A DNA stretch of 45,323 nt from DASXTW01 sp046726275. Its GTDB lineage: Bacteria > Actinomycetota > UBA4738. The notes beneath the pieces are model-generated. The model made no database searches. It had not been told where the DNA came from and worked only from the letters and a program-made list of their open reading frames with translations. The position numbers and the translations under genes are program-made. The stretch covers positions 1 to 45,323 of the forward strand of contig JBKPAF010000022.1 of assembly GCA_046726275.1 (NCBI GenBank), read 5' to 3'. Of the stretch, positions 8,587 to 15,325 are shown piece after piece; the first letter of the stretch is position 1, and each line of letters starts with the position of its first letter.

Positions 8587-9425
8587 TTCGATCCCTCCCC
8601 GGCGGGCTCGAAGACGTATCGGCCATCTCGAGAGATCCAGGAGGCCACCAGGCCGGCATCGAAGCACGCCTCGAAGGCCCGGGCCGAGGTCTCGCGCCAC
8701 GCCTCGCCCAGTCCTGGGTCTCGTCGACGCACCTCGTGGTAGTCGAGGGGCACGCGGATCACGGCACCCGGCTTGGGCTCGGCACCGGTCTGTTCGGGAC
8801 GCGGTGCGTCCGGTTCGCCCGAGAGGTCGAGCAGGAGGGGACCGAGGGCGGGCTCGGACGTTTCCCCCCGAAGGGCCTGAAGGACGCGCTCGGAGGCAAG
8901 GCGCCACCGAACCTCGAAGCGGTCACTCCGGTCACCCCGATTGATCTCGTCGTCCATCCGCCCATAGAACCCTCGGTGAAGCCTGGTGCCCACGACGCCC
9001 AGCTTCACCAGGTTGAACCAACCGTTCCTGGCCACCAGCGGGTCGTAGGTCCACCGGACCTCGTCGATCCCCAGATCCAGGCATGCCGCCCGCTGTCCCA
9101 GCTTCAGCGCGTATCCCACTCCCCGAGACTGACGGTCCCGGAGCACACCGAGCATGTGCGAGTGCATGTGCAAGCCTTCGTCGAGACCGGGGAACCCGAG
9201 GACGATCCCCACAAGGTCTCCGTCGGCGAACGCCCCGAGTATGACGGTCCCCGCGTAGTCGAACGCACGGATCAGCGAAGGCGGGAGCTGGCCCGGCCCC
9301 CACAGGGCCTCGACGACGACACCGACCCTTTCGGCTCCCTCGATCCCGTGGATGGGTTTCAGCGAGACGCCGGCATCCTCGGCAGCTTCTCGAGCCGCAT
9401 CCCATGCCACGTGCGAACCGTCCAC
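8583..9425 (-). CDS. GNAT-family acyltransferase (COG3375-like), partner of MenC/NSAR
   Basis: This 280-residue protein has a GNAT core: VILGAFADGDLVGIVLGFPG, HSHMLGVLRDRQSRGVGYALKLGQRA (the acyl-CoA-binding region), then RWTYDPLVARNGWFNLVKLGV. It resembles the COG3375 predicted acetyltransferases that often neighbour MenC/NSAR genes. In Geobacillus, a GNAT N-succinyltransferase acting on D-amino acids works with N-succinylamino-acid racemase and a hydrolase to make L-amino acids. The GTGA overlap with the next gene implies coupled expression here. The GTG start at 9425 has no good ribosome binding site, so the true start may differ. Confidence 0.75.
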   Translation of the reverse strand: MDGSHVAWDAAREAAEDAGVSLKPIHGIEGAERVGVVVEALWGPGQLPPSLIRAFDYAGTVILGAFADGDLVGIVLGFPGLDEGLHMHSHMLGVLRDRQSRGVGYALKLGQRAACLDLGIDEVRWTYDPLVARNGWFNLVKLGVVGTRLHRGFYGRMDDEINRGDRSDRFEVRWRLASERVLQALRGETSEPALGPLLLDLSGEPDAPRPEQTGAEPKPGAVIRVPLDYHEVRRRDPGLGEAWRETSARAFEACFDAGLVASWISRDGRYVFEPAGEGSK

Positions 9426-9453
9426 GCCGGAACCGAAGTCTAGGGAACGAGGC

Positions 9454-9481
9454 GAGGGGCCGGGCTTTCGCCCGACCCCTC
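9454..9481 (-). terminator. Strong 12-bp hairpin upstream of the GNAT gene
   Basis: GAGGGG...CCCCTC encloses a second paired block, giving a 12-bp stem with one mismatch and a four-base loop. It lies 29 bases before the GNAT start. It could end transcription of the module at 9484-9711, or act as an attenuator for GNAT and menC. No T-tract follows on the minus strand. Confidence 0.5.
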
Positions 9482-9483
9482 GC

Positions 9484-9711
9484 TCATGCCGTAAGCGCCA
9501 CGAGCACTTCCACCGGTTCGGGCTCTCGCCTCCCCGGCTTCGCCCGGTCGACCAGCCCGGGACCCGCGGTGCGGTGATCTGGTTGGATTCTGCCGGCTGG
9601 ATTCCACCGGCGGACGGGCGGGGCGGTCAGCCCCGGCCCGCCGAGGGAATGGCTAGCAGCCAGTCACCTCGGGGGTCGCGTGCTGTTTATGCAAGCTGGA
9701 CCACCTCCTTT
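9484..9711 (-). other. Structured non-gene module between the GGDEF-like and GNAT genes
   Basis: The stretch 9426-9819 has no conventional gene. On the minus strand it holds a near-ideal ribosome binding site (AAAGGAGGTGG, 9701-9711), a 13-codon frame (9653-9694), a hairpin TGGCT-GCT-AGCCA containing that frame's stop, and GC-rich pairable segments. A second frame, closed by TGA at 9484-9486 and ending VEVLVALTA, shows coding-like third-position GC. In that frame a TGA follows the sequence for INSTRPPR. Leader peptide with attenuator, recoded small gene, or structured RNA are all possible. I cannot choose between them from one sequence. Confidence 0.4.
9653..9694 (-). CDS. Candidate 13-residue leader peptide (MHKQHATPEVTGC)
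   Basis: A TTG at 9694 lies 9 bases after GGAGG in a very strong ribosome binding site. The frame reads MHKQHATPEVTGC and ends TGC TAG, with the stop inside a short hairpin. A peptide ending in Cys, followed by a structured region and a terminator-like hairpin (9454-9481), looks like a leader peptide. The gene it would control is the GNAT/menC pair. This is proposed from layout only. Confidence 0.3.
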   Translation of the reverse strand: MHKQHATPEVTGC

Positions 9712-9819
9712 CTCCCGTGCCCCAATGGTGCGACGAGTCCGCCTCATTGGCAACCATCCAGGCCAAGGAGGTCGGTGAGGCGTTCGGTGAGATTTCGAGG
9801 TCCAGGAGACCCCTTTGGG

Positions 9820-10539
9820 TCAGCTCGCCAGGGCGACGGGGTCGAGCTTCCTGGCGGCGAGGTGCACCTCGGGGTACCCGCGACCGTCCAGGCGGCGTCG
9901 AAGCCCGACCTCCAGGGCTGCCCGAGCCCGTTCTGGATCCACGCCCTCAGTCCCTGGAAGCAGCAGGGTGAGCTGGTTGCGACCTGACCGGTAGATGCGA
10001 TCCTGCGTGCGCAGGGCGAACGGCGCCACCTCCACCAGACACTTCAGGACGCGGTCGCCCGCCTCCGGGCCCATGTCCACCCGGATCTGATCCAGCGACC
10101 GGACCTCCAGGGCGATGATGACGGGAGCCTGCCGACCGCCTGCGGGCCACGCCTCTTGCAGCATCAGGTCGCGGCGAAGAGCATGCATGGTCCCGATCCC
10201 GGTCAGGGGGTCCACCATGATCGGGGCCCCTCCCTGCTTGGGCCTCCGCGAAGCGGGGGCCGGAGCGGTCGCCGGCGCGACAGGGCGAACCGCCAGGCCC
10301 GGGTGGCCGACAGCGCGCTGGCGGGGAGGGGTCTGGGCGCGGGGAGTTCGGGCCGGTGGAGGTGGGGCGGGTGGCGTGAGGCGTGCGGGCCGAGGCTGCG
10401 CGGGAACGGGGGCCACCTTCCGAGTCGGCCGCTGAAGGCCTCCAGGAGCGCCCTGCCGCCTCAGGACCTCTTCCTCACGCGTGAGGATCATCTGGACGGA
10501 CAGGAGAACCTCCCCCTGCTCGACCCGGAACCCCTTCAC
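9820..10539 (-). CDS. Degenerate GGDEF-domain protein
   Basis: A 239-residue protein. The N-terminal 30 residues (MKGFRVEQGEVLLSVQMILTREEE) look globular, residues 31-108 are a Pro/Arg/Ala-rich linker, and residues 109-239 align with a GGDEF domain. DPLTGIGTMHALRRDL corresponds to the DxLTGLxNR block, and GDRVLKCLVEVAPFALRTQDRIYRSG to the region before the active site. The GGDEF signature itself is GRNQL (residues 186-190), so the catalytic acidic residue is gone. It is unlikely to make cyclic di-GMP. Such domains may bind a nucleotide or a protein instead. GTG start with a purine-rich site (AAAGGTGG) upstream. Confidence 0.65.
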   Translation of the reverse strand: MKGFRVEQGEVLLSVQMILTREEEVLRRQGAPGGLQRPTRKVAPVPAQPRPARLTPPAPPPPARTPRAQTPPRQRAVGHPGLAVRPVAPATAPAPASRRPKQGGAPIMVDPLTGIGTMHALRRDLMLQEAWPAGGRQAPVIIALEVRSLDQIRVDMGPEAGDRVLKCLVEVAPFALRTQDRIYRSGRNQLTLLLPGTEGVDPERARAALEVGLRRRLDGRGYPEVHLAARKLDPVALAS

Positions 10540-10610
10540 GGAACCACCTTTCCCGCCTCGCGACGACTCGCTCCTTATGTCGGCCGTGTGGAAGGGACGG
10601 TTGAGGAAAC

Positions 10611-10640
10611 GACAGGGCCTCCCCGGAGGGAGACCCTGTC
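10611..10640 (-). terminator. 13-bp hairpin terminator after the DLW-39-like gene
   Basis: On the minus strand GACAGGGTCTCCC pairs with GGGAGGCCCTGTC around a TCCG loop (one G-U pair), followed by GTTTCC. It sits 20 bases after the stop of the small gene and probably ends the DUF3566 / tRNA-Ile / small-protein transcript. Confidence 0.7.
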
Positions 10641-10660
10641 AGCGATCGTTCCGGTGCCGC

Positions 10661-10816
10661 CTAGCTACCGGGTGGAGGAAGCTCCTGCCACTCGCTCTCC
10701 TCCGAGCCGGCCCCGCGGCGCTTCTTGAAGAACTGCACGGCGGCGGTGATCAGACCGGCGATGAAGGCGAACAGGAAGAACTTCCTGATCTTCCCGCCCT
10801 TCTTTTCCTCCCCCAT
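10661..10816 (-). CDS. Small membrane protein, DLW-39-like
   Basis: This is a 51-residue protein, MGEEKKGGKIRKFFLFAFIAG at its start, with one hydrophobic helix (about residues 12-30), a basic KKRR cluster and an acidic end EESEWQELPPPGS. ATG 10816 has GAGGAGGAG just upstream. Its size, basic-helix-acidic layout, Trp near the C-terminus and position right after tRNA-Ile match the DLW-39 family found next to gyrA and tRNA-Ile in actinobacteria. Sequence similarity is only suggestive. No function is known for that family. Confidence 0.65.
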   Translation of the reverse strand: MGEEKKGGKIRKFFLFAFIAGLITAAVQFFKKRRGAGSEESEWQELPPPGS

Positions 10817-10838
10817 CTCTCCTCCTCTACAAACCGGG

Positions 10839-10912
10839 TGGGCCTGGATGGACTCGAACCATCGGCCTCATCCTTATCAGGGATGCGCTCTAACCGCCTG
10901 AGCTACAGGCCC
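10839..10912 (-). tRNA. tRNA-Ile (GAU anticodon)
   Basis: A 74-nt cloverleaf: acceptor GGGCCTG/CAGGCCC, D-arm GCTC/GAGC, anticodon stem CATCC/GGATG with loop CTGATAA (anticodon GAT), T-arm GATGG/CCATC. The discriminator is A and the following bases are CCC, so the 3' CCA is not encoded. The gene lies after DUF3566, as in Mycobacterium and relatives. Confidence 0.97.
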
Positions 10913-11021
10913 CAAAGAGGCCGGTTACCTGCGAGCCTCGCTCGCCCGGCCAAGCGTACGCGTGGCCTCGCGAGGGTGTCAATCAAGCGCATACGTGGGA
11001 CGGAGCAAGCGAAACGAAAAC

Positions 11022-11432
11022 CTACCGGCGTTCGGCCAGCGTCACCTGGACGCCACCCACGACGTCCGAGATGAGGTTGTACAGCACCGAGATCAGGAGG
11101 TTGACCAACGACCACACGATGACGCCGGCGAGCCCGATCAGGAAAAGCCGCGAGAAGATCCAGTAGCTATGGAACTCGAAGCCGGCCTCTCCCCCGAATC
11201 CCACGTCTGACAAAACGCGGGCGGCCGAGTCGAGGACGCCGATCACCCCGAGGAGCCAGTACAGCATCAGGAGCGCGAACAGGAACACGAGCATGAGGCA
11301 GAAGTAGAAGAGCAAGGAGAACTTGAGGACCGACCAGGGGTCGACCCGCCGGATGACAACCTTGGTCCGGCGGGCGGCGGTCCGCTCCTCGCCGCGGCGC
11401 GCCGCGGCCTCCGTCTCGACGACTGCTCTCAA
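11022..11432 (-). CDS. DUF3566 membrane protein
   Basis: The 136-residue protein has a charged N-terminus, the typical TKVVIRRVDPWSVLKFSLLFY entry, and two long hydrophobic segments separated by GVLDSAARVLSDVGFGG. The second runs through FLIGLAGVIVWSLVNLLISVLYNLISDVVGG. DUF3566 is an actinobacterial family encoded just after gyrA (Rv0007 in M. tuberculosis), with roles suggested at the cell envelope. Its start is a TTG overlapping the RtcB stop (TTGA), so it is coupled to the RNA ligase rather than following gyrA directly. tRNA-Ile comes next. Confidence 0.88.
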   Translation of the reverse strand: MRAVVETEAAARRGEERTAARRTKVVIRRVDPWSVLKFSLLFYFCLMLVFLFALLMLYWLLGVIGVLDSAARVLSDVGFGGEAGFEFHSYWIFSRLFLIGLAGVIVWSLVNLLISVLYNLISDVVGGVQVTLAERR

Positions 11433-12889
11433 CCCTTCACGACCCCCACTGGGCGCAGCCTGGCCACCGTTCGGGACAGACCCGCCCCTTCACACGCTCG
11501 AACGACCTGGGATACGTCTTTGTACGCGTACGGAGCCTCCTCAGCAAGCAATTTCGGCTGGGAAACCGCCACAGAGATCCCCTGTCCCTCCAGCTCCCGC
11601 ACCAATTCCACCCCGCCCATGACCTTCTTCGCCCTGGTCCTGGACATCGCCCGTCCCGCTCCGTGACACGTCGAGGAGAAAGACTTCGACTGTGCCTCTT
11701 CGGTTCCCACCAGCACGTAGGAGGCGGTCCCCATGCTTCCAGGGATCGTGACCGGCTGGCCGATCTCACGATACCGCTCGGGGATCTCCGGATGACCGGG
11801 ACCGAAGGCTCTCGTCGCTCCCTTGCGGTGCACGCACAGCTTACGTACCCGCCCGTCCACCTCGTACTCCTCGATCTTCGCCAGGTTGTGGGCCACGTCG
11901 TAGACCATCGACAGCCCCAGCCCCTCGGCTGAGCCCCCGAAGACATCGACGAACGCCTCCCTGATGGCATGGGTCACTGTGTGACGATTCGCCCGGGCGA
12001 AGTTGGCCGCCGCTGCCATCGCCCCCAGGTAGCGTTCGCCCACTTCGTGGTCCACCGGGACGCACGCCAACTGTCGGTCGGGCATGTCGATGCCGAGGTC
12101 CCGGCTGGTCTGGTCCACTAGCTTCAGGTGGTCGGTGCAGACCTGGTGGCCCAGACCTCGGGACCCCGAGTGCAGCATCACGCAGACCTCCCCGACTCCC
12201 AGTCCCATCACCCTTGCCGCCTCCGGGTCCTGAAGCTCCTCGACCACCTGAACCTCCAGGAAGTGATTGCCCGCCCCCAGGCTGCCGAGCTGGCTCGCCG
12301 CCCGCTTCCTCGCCCGTTCGGAAACGAACTCCGGCCTGGCCCAGTCCAGCACGCCTCGATCCTCGCAGAGCTCCGCATCTTCTTCCGTACCGAAGCCGAC
12401 ACTGATGGGAAAGTTGACGCCTTCGGCCAGGACCCGCTCCATCTCCTTCTCTGAGAGTGTGAGACGCCCGCCCCTTCCCGTGCCTCGAGGGACCCGTCGG
12501 CCGAGGGTGGTCACCAGATCGCGGATCCTGGGCTTGACGTCTCGTTCCCACTCCAGGGTGGAGCGGATGAGGCGGACGCCACACGCGATGTCGAAGCCCA
12601 CGCCTCCCGGCGAGACCACGCCGCCACTCTCGACGTCGGTGGCGGCCACTCCACCGATAGGGAAGCCGTAACCCCAGTGGATGTCCGGCATGGCGTACGA
12701 CGCCTTCACCACGCCGGGCAGCATGGCGACGTTCGCCACCTGCTCCACGGCCCGATCCTCGATCGCCTTGTCCATCAGTTCCTTCGTGGCGAACACCACG
12801 CCGGGGACGCGCATCCCCTGGACCGCCCCCAGGGGGATCTCCCAGGTGAACTCGTCGATCGATCGGACTTCCATCTCAGCCAGGCTCAC
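11429..12889 (-). CDS. rtcB: RtcB RNA-splicing ligase
   Basis: RtcB joins 2',3'-cyclic phosphate (or 3'-phosphate) and 5'-OH RNA ends using GTP and Mn2+. The active-site blocks are present: GGVGFDIACGVR with metal-binding Asp100 and Cys103, GAGNHFLE, HSGSRGLGHQ, YDVAHNLAK and HRKGATRAFGPGH, which carries the guanylylated His. The length of 486 residues is normal. The chosen GTG start at 12889 overlaps the archease stop as GTGA. ATG at 12874, five codons in, is the alternative. Archease, its activating partner, lies directly upstream and DUF3566 downstream, all with 4-base overlaps. In bacteria RtcB acts in RNA repair and tRNA or rRNA maintenance. Confidence 0.95.
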   Translation of the reverse strand: MSLAEMEVRSIDEFTWEIPLGAVQGMRVPGVVFATKELMDKAIEDRAVEQVANVAMLPGVVKASYAMPDIHWGYGFPIGGVAATDVESGGVVSPGGVGFDIACGVRLIRSTLEWERDVKPRIRDLVTTLGRRVPRGTGRGGRLTLSEKEMERVLAEGVNFPISVGFGTEEDAELCEDRGVLDWARPEFVSERARKRAASQLGSLGAGNHFLEVQVVEELQDPEAARVMGLGVGEVCVMLHSGSRGLGHQVCTDHLKLVDQTSRDLGIDMPDRQLACVPVDHEVGERYLGAMAAAANFARANRHTVTHAIREAFVDVFGGSAEGLGLSMVYDVAHNLAKIEEYEVDGRVRKLCVHRKGATRAFGPGHPEIPERYREIGQPVTIPGSMGTASYVLVGTEEAQSKSFSSTCHGAGRAMSRTRAKKVMGGVELVRELEGQGISVAVSQPKLLAEEAPYAYKDVSQVVRACEGAGLSRTVARLRPVGVVKG

Positions 12890-13326
12890 ACGTCGAAGTA
12901 GACGGTGGCGACCCACCCGTCCTGGGTTTGTCGAACGAAGAGCTGGTGATACGTGGCCGCCTTCAGCTCCGTCCCCTCTGGAGGGCGGTCACAGTCCACC
13001 AGGTCCGCCCGAGCTTCCAGCCGATCTGCCGCCACAACGTGCGTCTGTACAGCTCCGATGCAGGCTTTCCCTTCCTCGGTGAGCAGGATGAGCTCGTTCA
13101 ACCAGTCGACGAGGAGCCCATCGACGTCGTTCGATCCGCGCAGCCGAATGTCCCGGCTGAGGTCGCCGCCGACCGCCCTCGTGGATCGATCGACGTCGAG
13201 GATCTCCGCGAGCCCCCACGCCGCATTCTCAAAGAGCTCCTCAAGGGTCGACCCGTGGGCTCGCAGGCCGATGTCGGCCGTGTGCTCGAGGATCTCGTAG
13301 CGAGGCTCCGCCTCGGCGCCGGACAT
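12886..13326 (-). CDS. Archease, RtcB activator
   Basis: A 146-residue archease: YEILEHTADIGLRAHG at the N-terminus, LVDWLNELILLTEEG in the middle, and KAATYHQLFVRQ...WVATVYFDV at the end. The acidic residues of HTAD and the C-terminal FDV are the expected metal-binding set. Archease helps RtcB turn over by promoting its guanylylation. ATG 13326 has GGAG directly abutting it, which is too close to work as a ribosome binding site. A CATAAT element at 13333-13338 is 6 bases upstream, so the mRNA is probably leaderless. The gene is divergent from the MFS gene. Confidence 0.9.
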   Translation of the reverse strand: MSGAEAEPRYEILEHTADIGLRAHGSTLEELFENAAWGLAEILDVDRSTRAVGGDLSRDIRLRGSNDVDGLLVDWLNELILLTEEGKACIGAVQTHVVAADRLEARADLVDCDRPPEGTELKAATYHQLFVRQTQDGWVATVYFDV

Positions 13327-13332
13327 CTCCGC

Positions 13333-13340
13333 ATTATGGT
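13333..13340. promoter_or_regulatory. Overlapping divergent -10 elements for archease (-) and MFS (+)
   Basis: On the minus strand CATAAT (13338-13333) lies 6 bases before the archease ATG. On the plus strand TATGGT (13335-13340) lies 6 bases before the MFS GTG at 13347. Both spacings put transcription start at or next to the start codon. No clear -35 is seen on either side. Confidence 0.55.
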
Positions 13341-13346
13341 TCCCCC

Positions 13347-14579
13347 GTGACTGAGCCACCTGCCGCGGCGCGCGAGGCTGAGATCGCCCGACGCGACCTC
13401 CGGACGATCTTCGCCATCCAGGCGCTTCGAGCGCTGCTCTACGGCTTCGGGAGCGTCCTGATCGGGGCCTCCCTGGCGAAAGCCGGCTACTCGGACGCAA
13501 AGGTCGGGCTGGTCTTCACCTCGATGCTGGCCGGGGTCGCCCTCATCTCGATCCTGGTCGGAACCCTGGGGGACCGCTTCGGTCGAAGGCGCCTCTACGC
13601 GGGGCTTTTCCTGGTCCTGGCTGTTGCCGGCACGATCTTCGCGCTGACCGAGTCACTGCTTCTCCTGGTAGTCGCCGCTCTCACCGGGACCATCTCCGTC
13701 GAAGCGAACGAGTCGGGGCCGATGACTTCGTTGGAGCAGGCCATGATCCCCCAGGCCGCCCCCACACCCATCGAGCGAAACCGCGCCTTCGCCCTGTACA
13801 ACGCCGTGGCCTACCTTGCCGGCTCGATCGGCGCCCTGGCCGCAGGCGGACCGGACTTCTTTCGCAGGTTCTTCCTATCGGTCCCGGCGAGTCAGCGGTT
13901 CCTTCTCGCCTACACGGCCATCGGGATCGCTTGCGCGTACCTAGCTTCTACCCTCTCCAGTCGCATGGAAGCGGGCGAGGAGCTCACCACCGAGCGGAAG
14001 TTCCCGCTGGTCAAGTCGAAGCGGCGGGTAGCTGGGTTGGCCGGACTCTTCGCCCTCGACTCCTTCGCCGGTGGGTTCATCGTGAACTCGTTCATCGTCT
14101 TCTGGTTCCAGCGGAAGTTCGGCGCCTCGACCGAGACCATGGGGCTGGTGTTCTTCGCCGCGGGGCTGCTACAGAGCGCCTCGTCGATCGCAGCCGGCTG
14201 GGTGGCGAACCGCATCGGCTTGCTCAACACGATGGTGTTCACGCACCTGCCCTCCAACGTGCTGCTGATCCTGATCCCCTTCATGCCGAACCTGGAGCTC
14301 GCCATCGCCATGCTGCTGGCGAGGTTCGCCATCAGCCAGATGGACGTTCCCGCCAGGCAGGCCTACGTGGTCTCCGTGGTGGAACCGTCCGAGCGAACCG
14401 CGGCCGCCTCGTACACGAACACGGCCCGGTACGTGGTCCGCCCAGGTGGCGCCGCGATCGGGGGCTACCTGATGCAGACGGTCGCTCTGGGGGCGCCATT
14501 CGTGGTCTCTGGAAGCCTGAAGATCGTCTACGACCTGACCCTGCTCGGAACCTTCCGCGGCGTCCGTGAATCGGCTTGA
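13347..14579 (+). CDS. MFS transporter
   Basis: A 410-residue protein with about twelve hydrophobic segments. It has the MFS loop motif GDRFGRRRLYAG between helices 2 and 3, and a corresponding second-half region WVANRIGLLNTM. The start is GTG 13347, which has no ribosome binding site but a -10-like TATGGT 6 bases upstream. The substrate is not predictable. It is convergent with the MerB-family gene: the two stop codons are 9 bases apart, so the two may share a transcription end. Confidence 0.88.
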   Translation: MTEPPAAAREAEIARRDLRTIFAIQALRALLYGFGSVLIGASLAKAGYSDAKVGLVFTSMLAGVALISILVGTLGDRFGRRRLYAGLFLVLAVAGTIFALTESLLLLVVAALTGTISVEANESGPMTSLEQAMIPQAAPTPIERNRAFALYNAVAYLAGSIGALAAGGPDFFRRFFLSVPASQRFLLAYTAIGIACAYLASTLSSRMEAGEELTTERKFPLVKSKRRVAGLAGLFALDSFAGGFIVNSFIVFWFQRKFGASTETMGLVFFAAGLLQSASSIAAGWVANRIGLLNTMVFTHLPSNVLLILIPFMPNLELAIAMLLARFAISQMDVPARQAYVVSVVEPSERTAAASYTNTARYVVRPGGAAIGGYLMQTVALGAPFVVSGSLKIVYDLTLLGTFRGVRESA

Positions 14580-14588
14580 CGACCCGAA

Positions 14589-15248
14589 CTAGCCGAGACG
14601 CCAGAACTCCCCCGTGAGGCCGATGCGCTCGAGGATCGCCTGGTTCTGTTCCCGCGTGTGTTGCTGCCAGTCCGGAGCGAGCCGATCTCCCCACCACGAG
14701 TGAGCCAGTTCGCAGAGTCGCATGATCGAGATCGTGGCGCCAGGTTGGCGGCCCCCCAGCCAGTTGCTCACGTGCTCCTCCGACCGGAAGAGATTCATCG
14801 AGCTTCAGGTGAATACGATGTCGTCCCACCATCGCTCGGCCGGAACAAGGCAATGAAACAACAGCCGCTCTTCGCTTGGACGCTCATCTCGTACTTCGAT
14901 CACGATGTCTTGACCACAGTCGGGGCAGGATGTCTCGATCCGACCATCCACGTGGAGCGCAGCGCAGATTCCGAATGCGTCCCACGCACAATTCGCGTAC
15001 CACCAGCGGTCCTTGGCGAACACGCGGTAGGCAGTGGGCACGGCAGAGAACGGATTCGCCATCCGGATGGAGCTCTTGCGTGCGTCCAGCACGAGCGCGT
15101 GCGCCTCGTGAAGTCGTCGCCAGCCGGCCTGTACCGCCTGTGGAGTGGAACCTGCCGCCTCCGAGACCTCATCCGCCGTGGGGCCTCGTCCGAGTTCGAC
15201 GAACAGGCGATAGGTCAGGTTCCGGAGGTCGAGGTCAGCCTGATCCAT
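14589..15248 (-). CDS. merB: MerB-family (organomercurial lyase-like) protein with in-frame UGA: predicted selenoprotein
   Basis: Two frames (15248-14808 and 14804-14589) are joined in phase by one TGA at 14805-14807. Read through, they give 219 residues, the normal MerB length. Residues 1-60 form a winged-helix-like region. Cys87 and Asp90 in NCAWDAF match catalytic Cys96 and Asp99 of E. coli-type MerB, Cys108 matches structural Cys117 (spacing 21 in both), and codon 148 (TGA) falls where catalytic Cys159 should be, in DDIVFT-U-SSMNLFRSEEHV. The frame after the TGA is clearly homologous up to GLTGEFWRLG. A SECIS-like hairpin follows at 14775-14792. MerB cleaves carbon-mercury bonds, but this branch may have another substrate. 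The start could also be TTG 15281. Selenocysteine genes are not in the window. Confidence 0.87.
14775..14792 (-). promoter_or_regulatory. Bacterial SECIS-like stem-loop after the UGA codon
   Basis: CTCTTCC pairs fully with GGAGGAG (one U-G) around a GGUC loop. The loop begins 19 nt after the UGA. Bacterial SECIS elements need a small hairpin with a G early in the loop about 16-37 nt downstream. The E. coli fdhF element also shows GGUC in its loop, at nearly the same distance. The hairpin lies inside the coding sequence for LFRSEE. Confidence 0.75.
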
Positions 15249-15325
15249 TCCCTGATGATTCCACGCCGCGATCCCTTGCAAGTGATCACGCGATGCGCAG
15301 CGTGGACCGGACTTGGAGGAGGGGG

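Noticed and set aside
9600..9711. A second selenoprotein at the TGA after INSTRPPR
   Set aside because: The nearest hairpin begins only a few bases after the TGA, too close for SECIS, and no selenoprotein family matches.
10836..10838. Encoded CCA for tRNA-Ile
   Set aside because: The bases after the discriminator read CCC, not CCA, so the 3' end must be added by the CCA enzyme.
14589..14798. Separate 69-residue gene starting MNLFRSEEHV
   Set aside because: It is the in-phase C-terminal part of the MerB-like protein; the true frame continues through the TGA.
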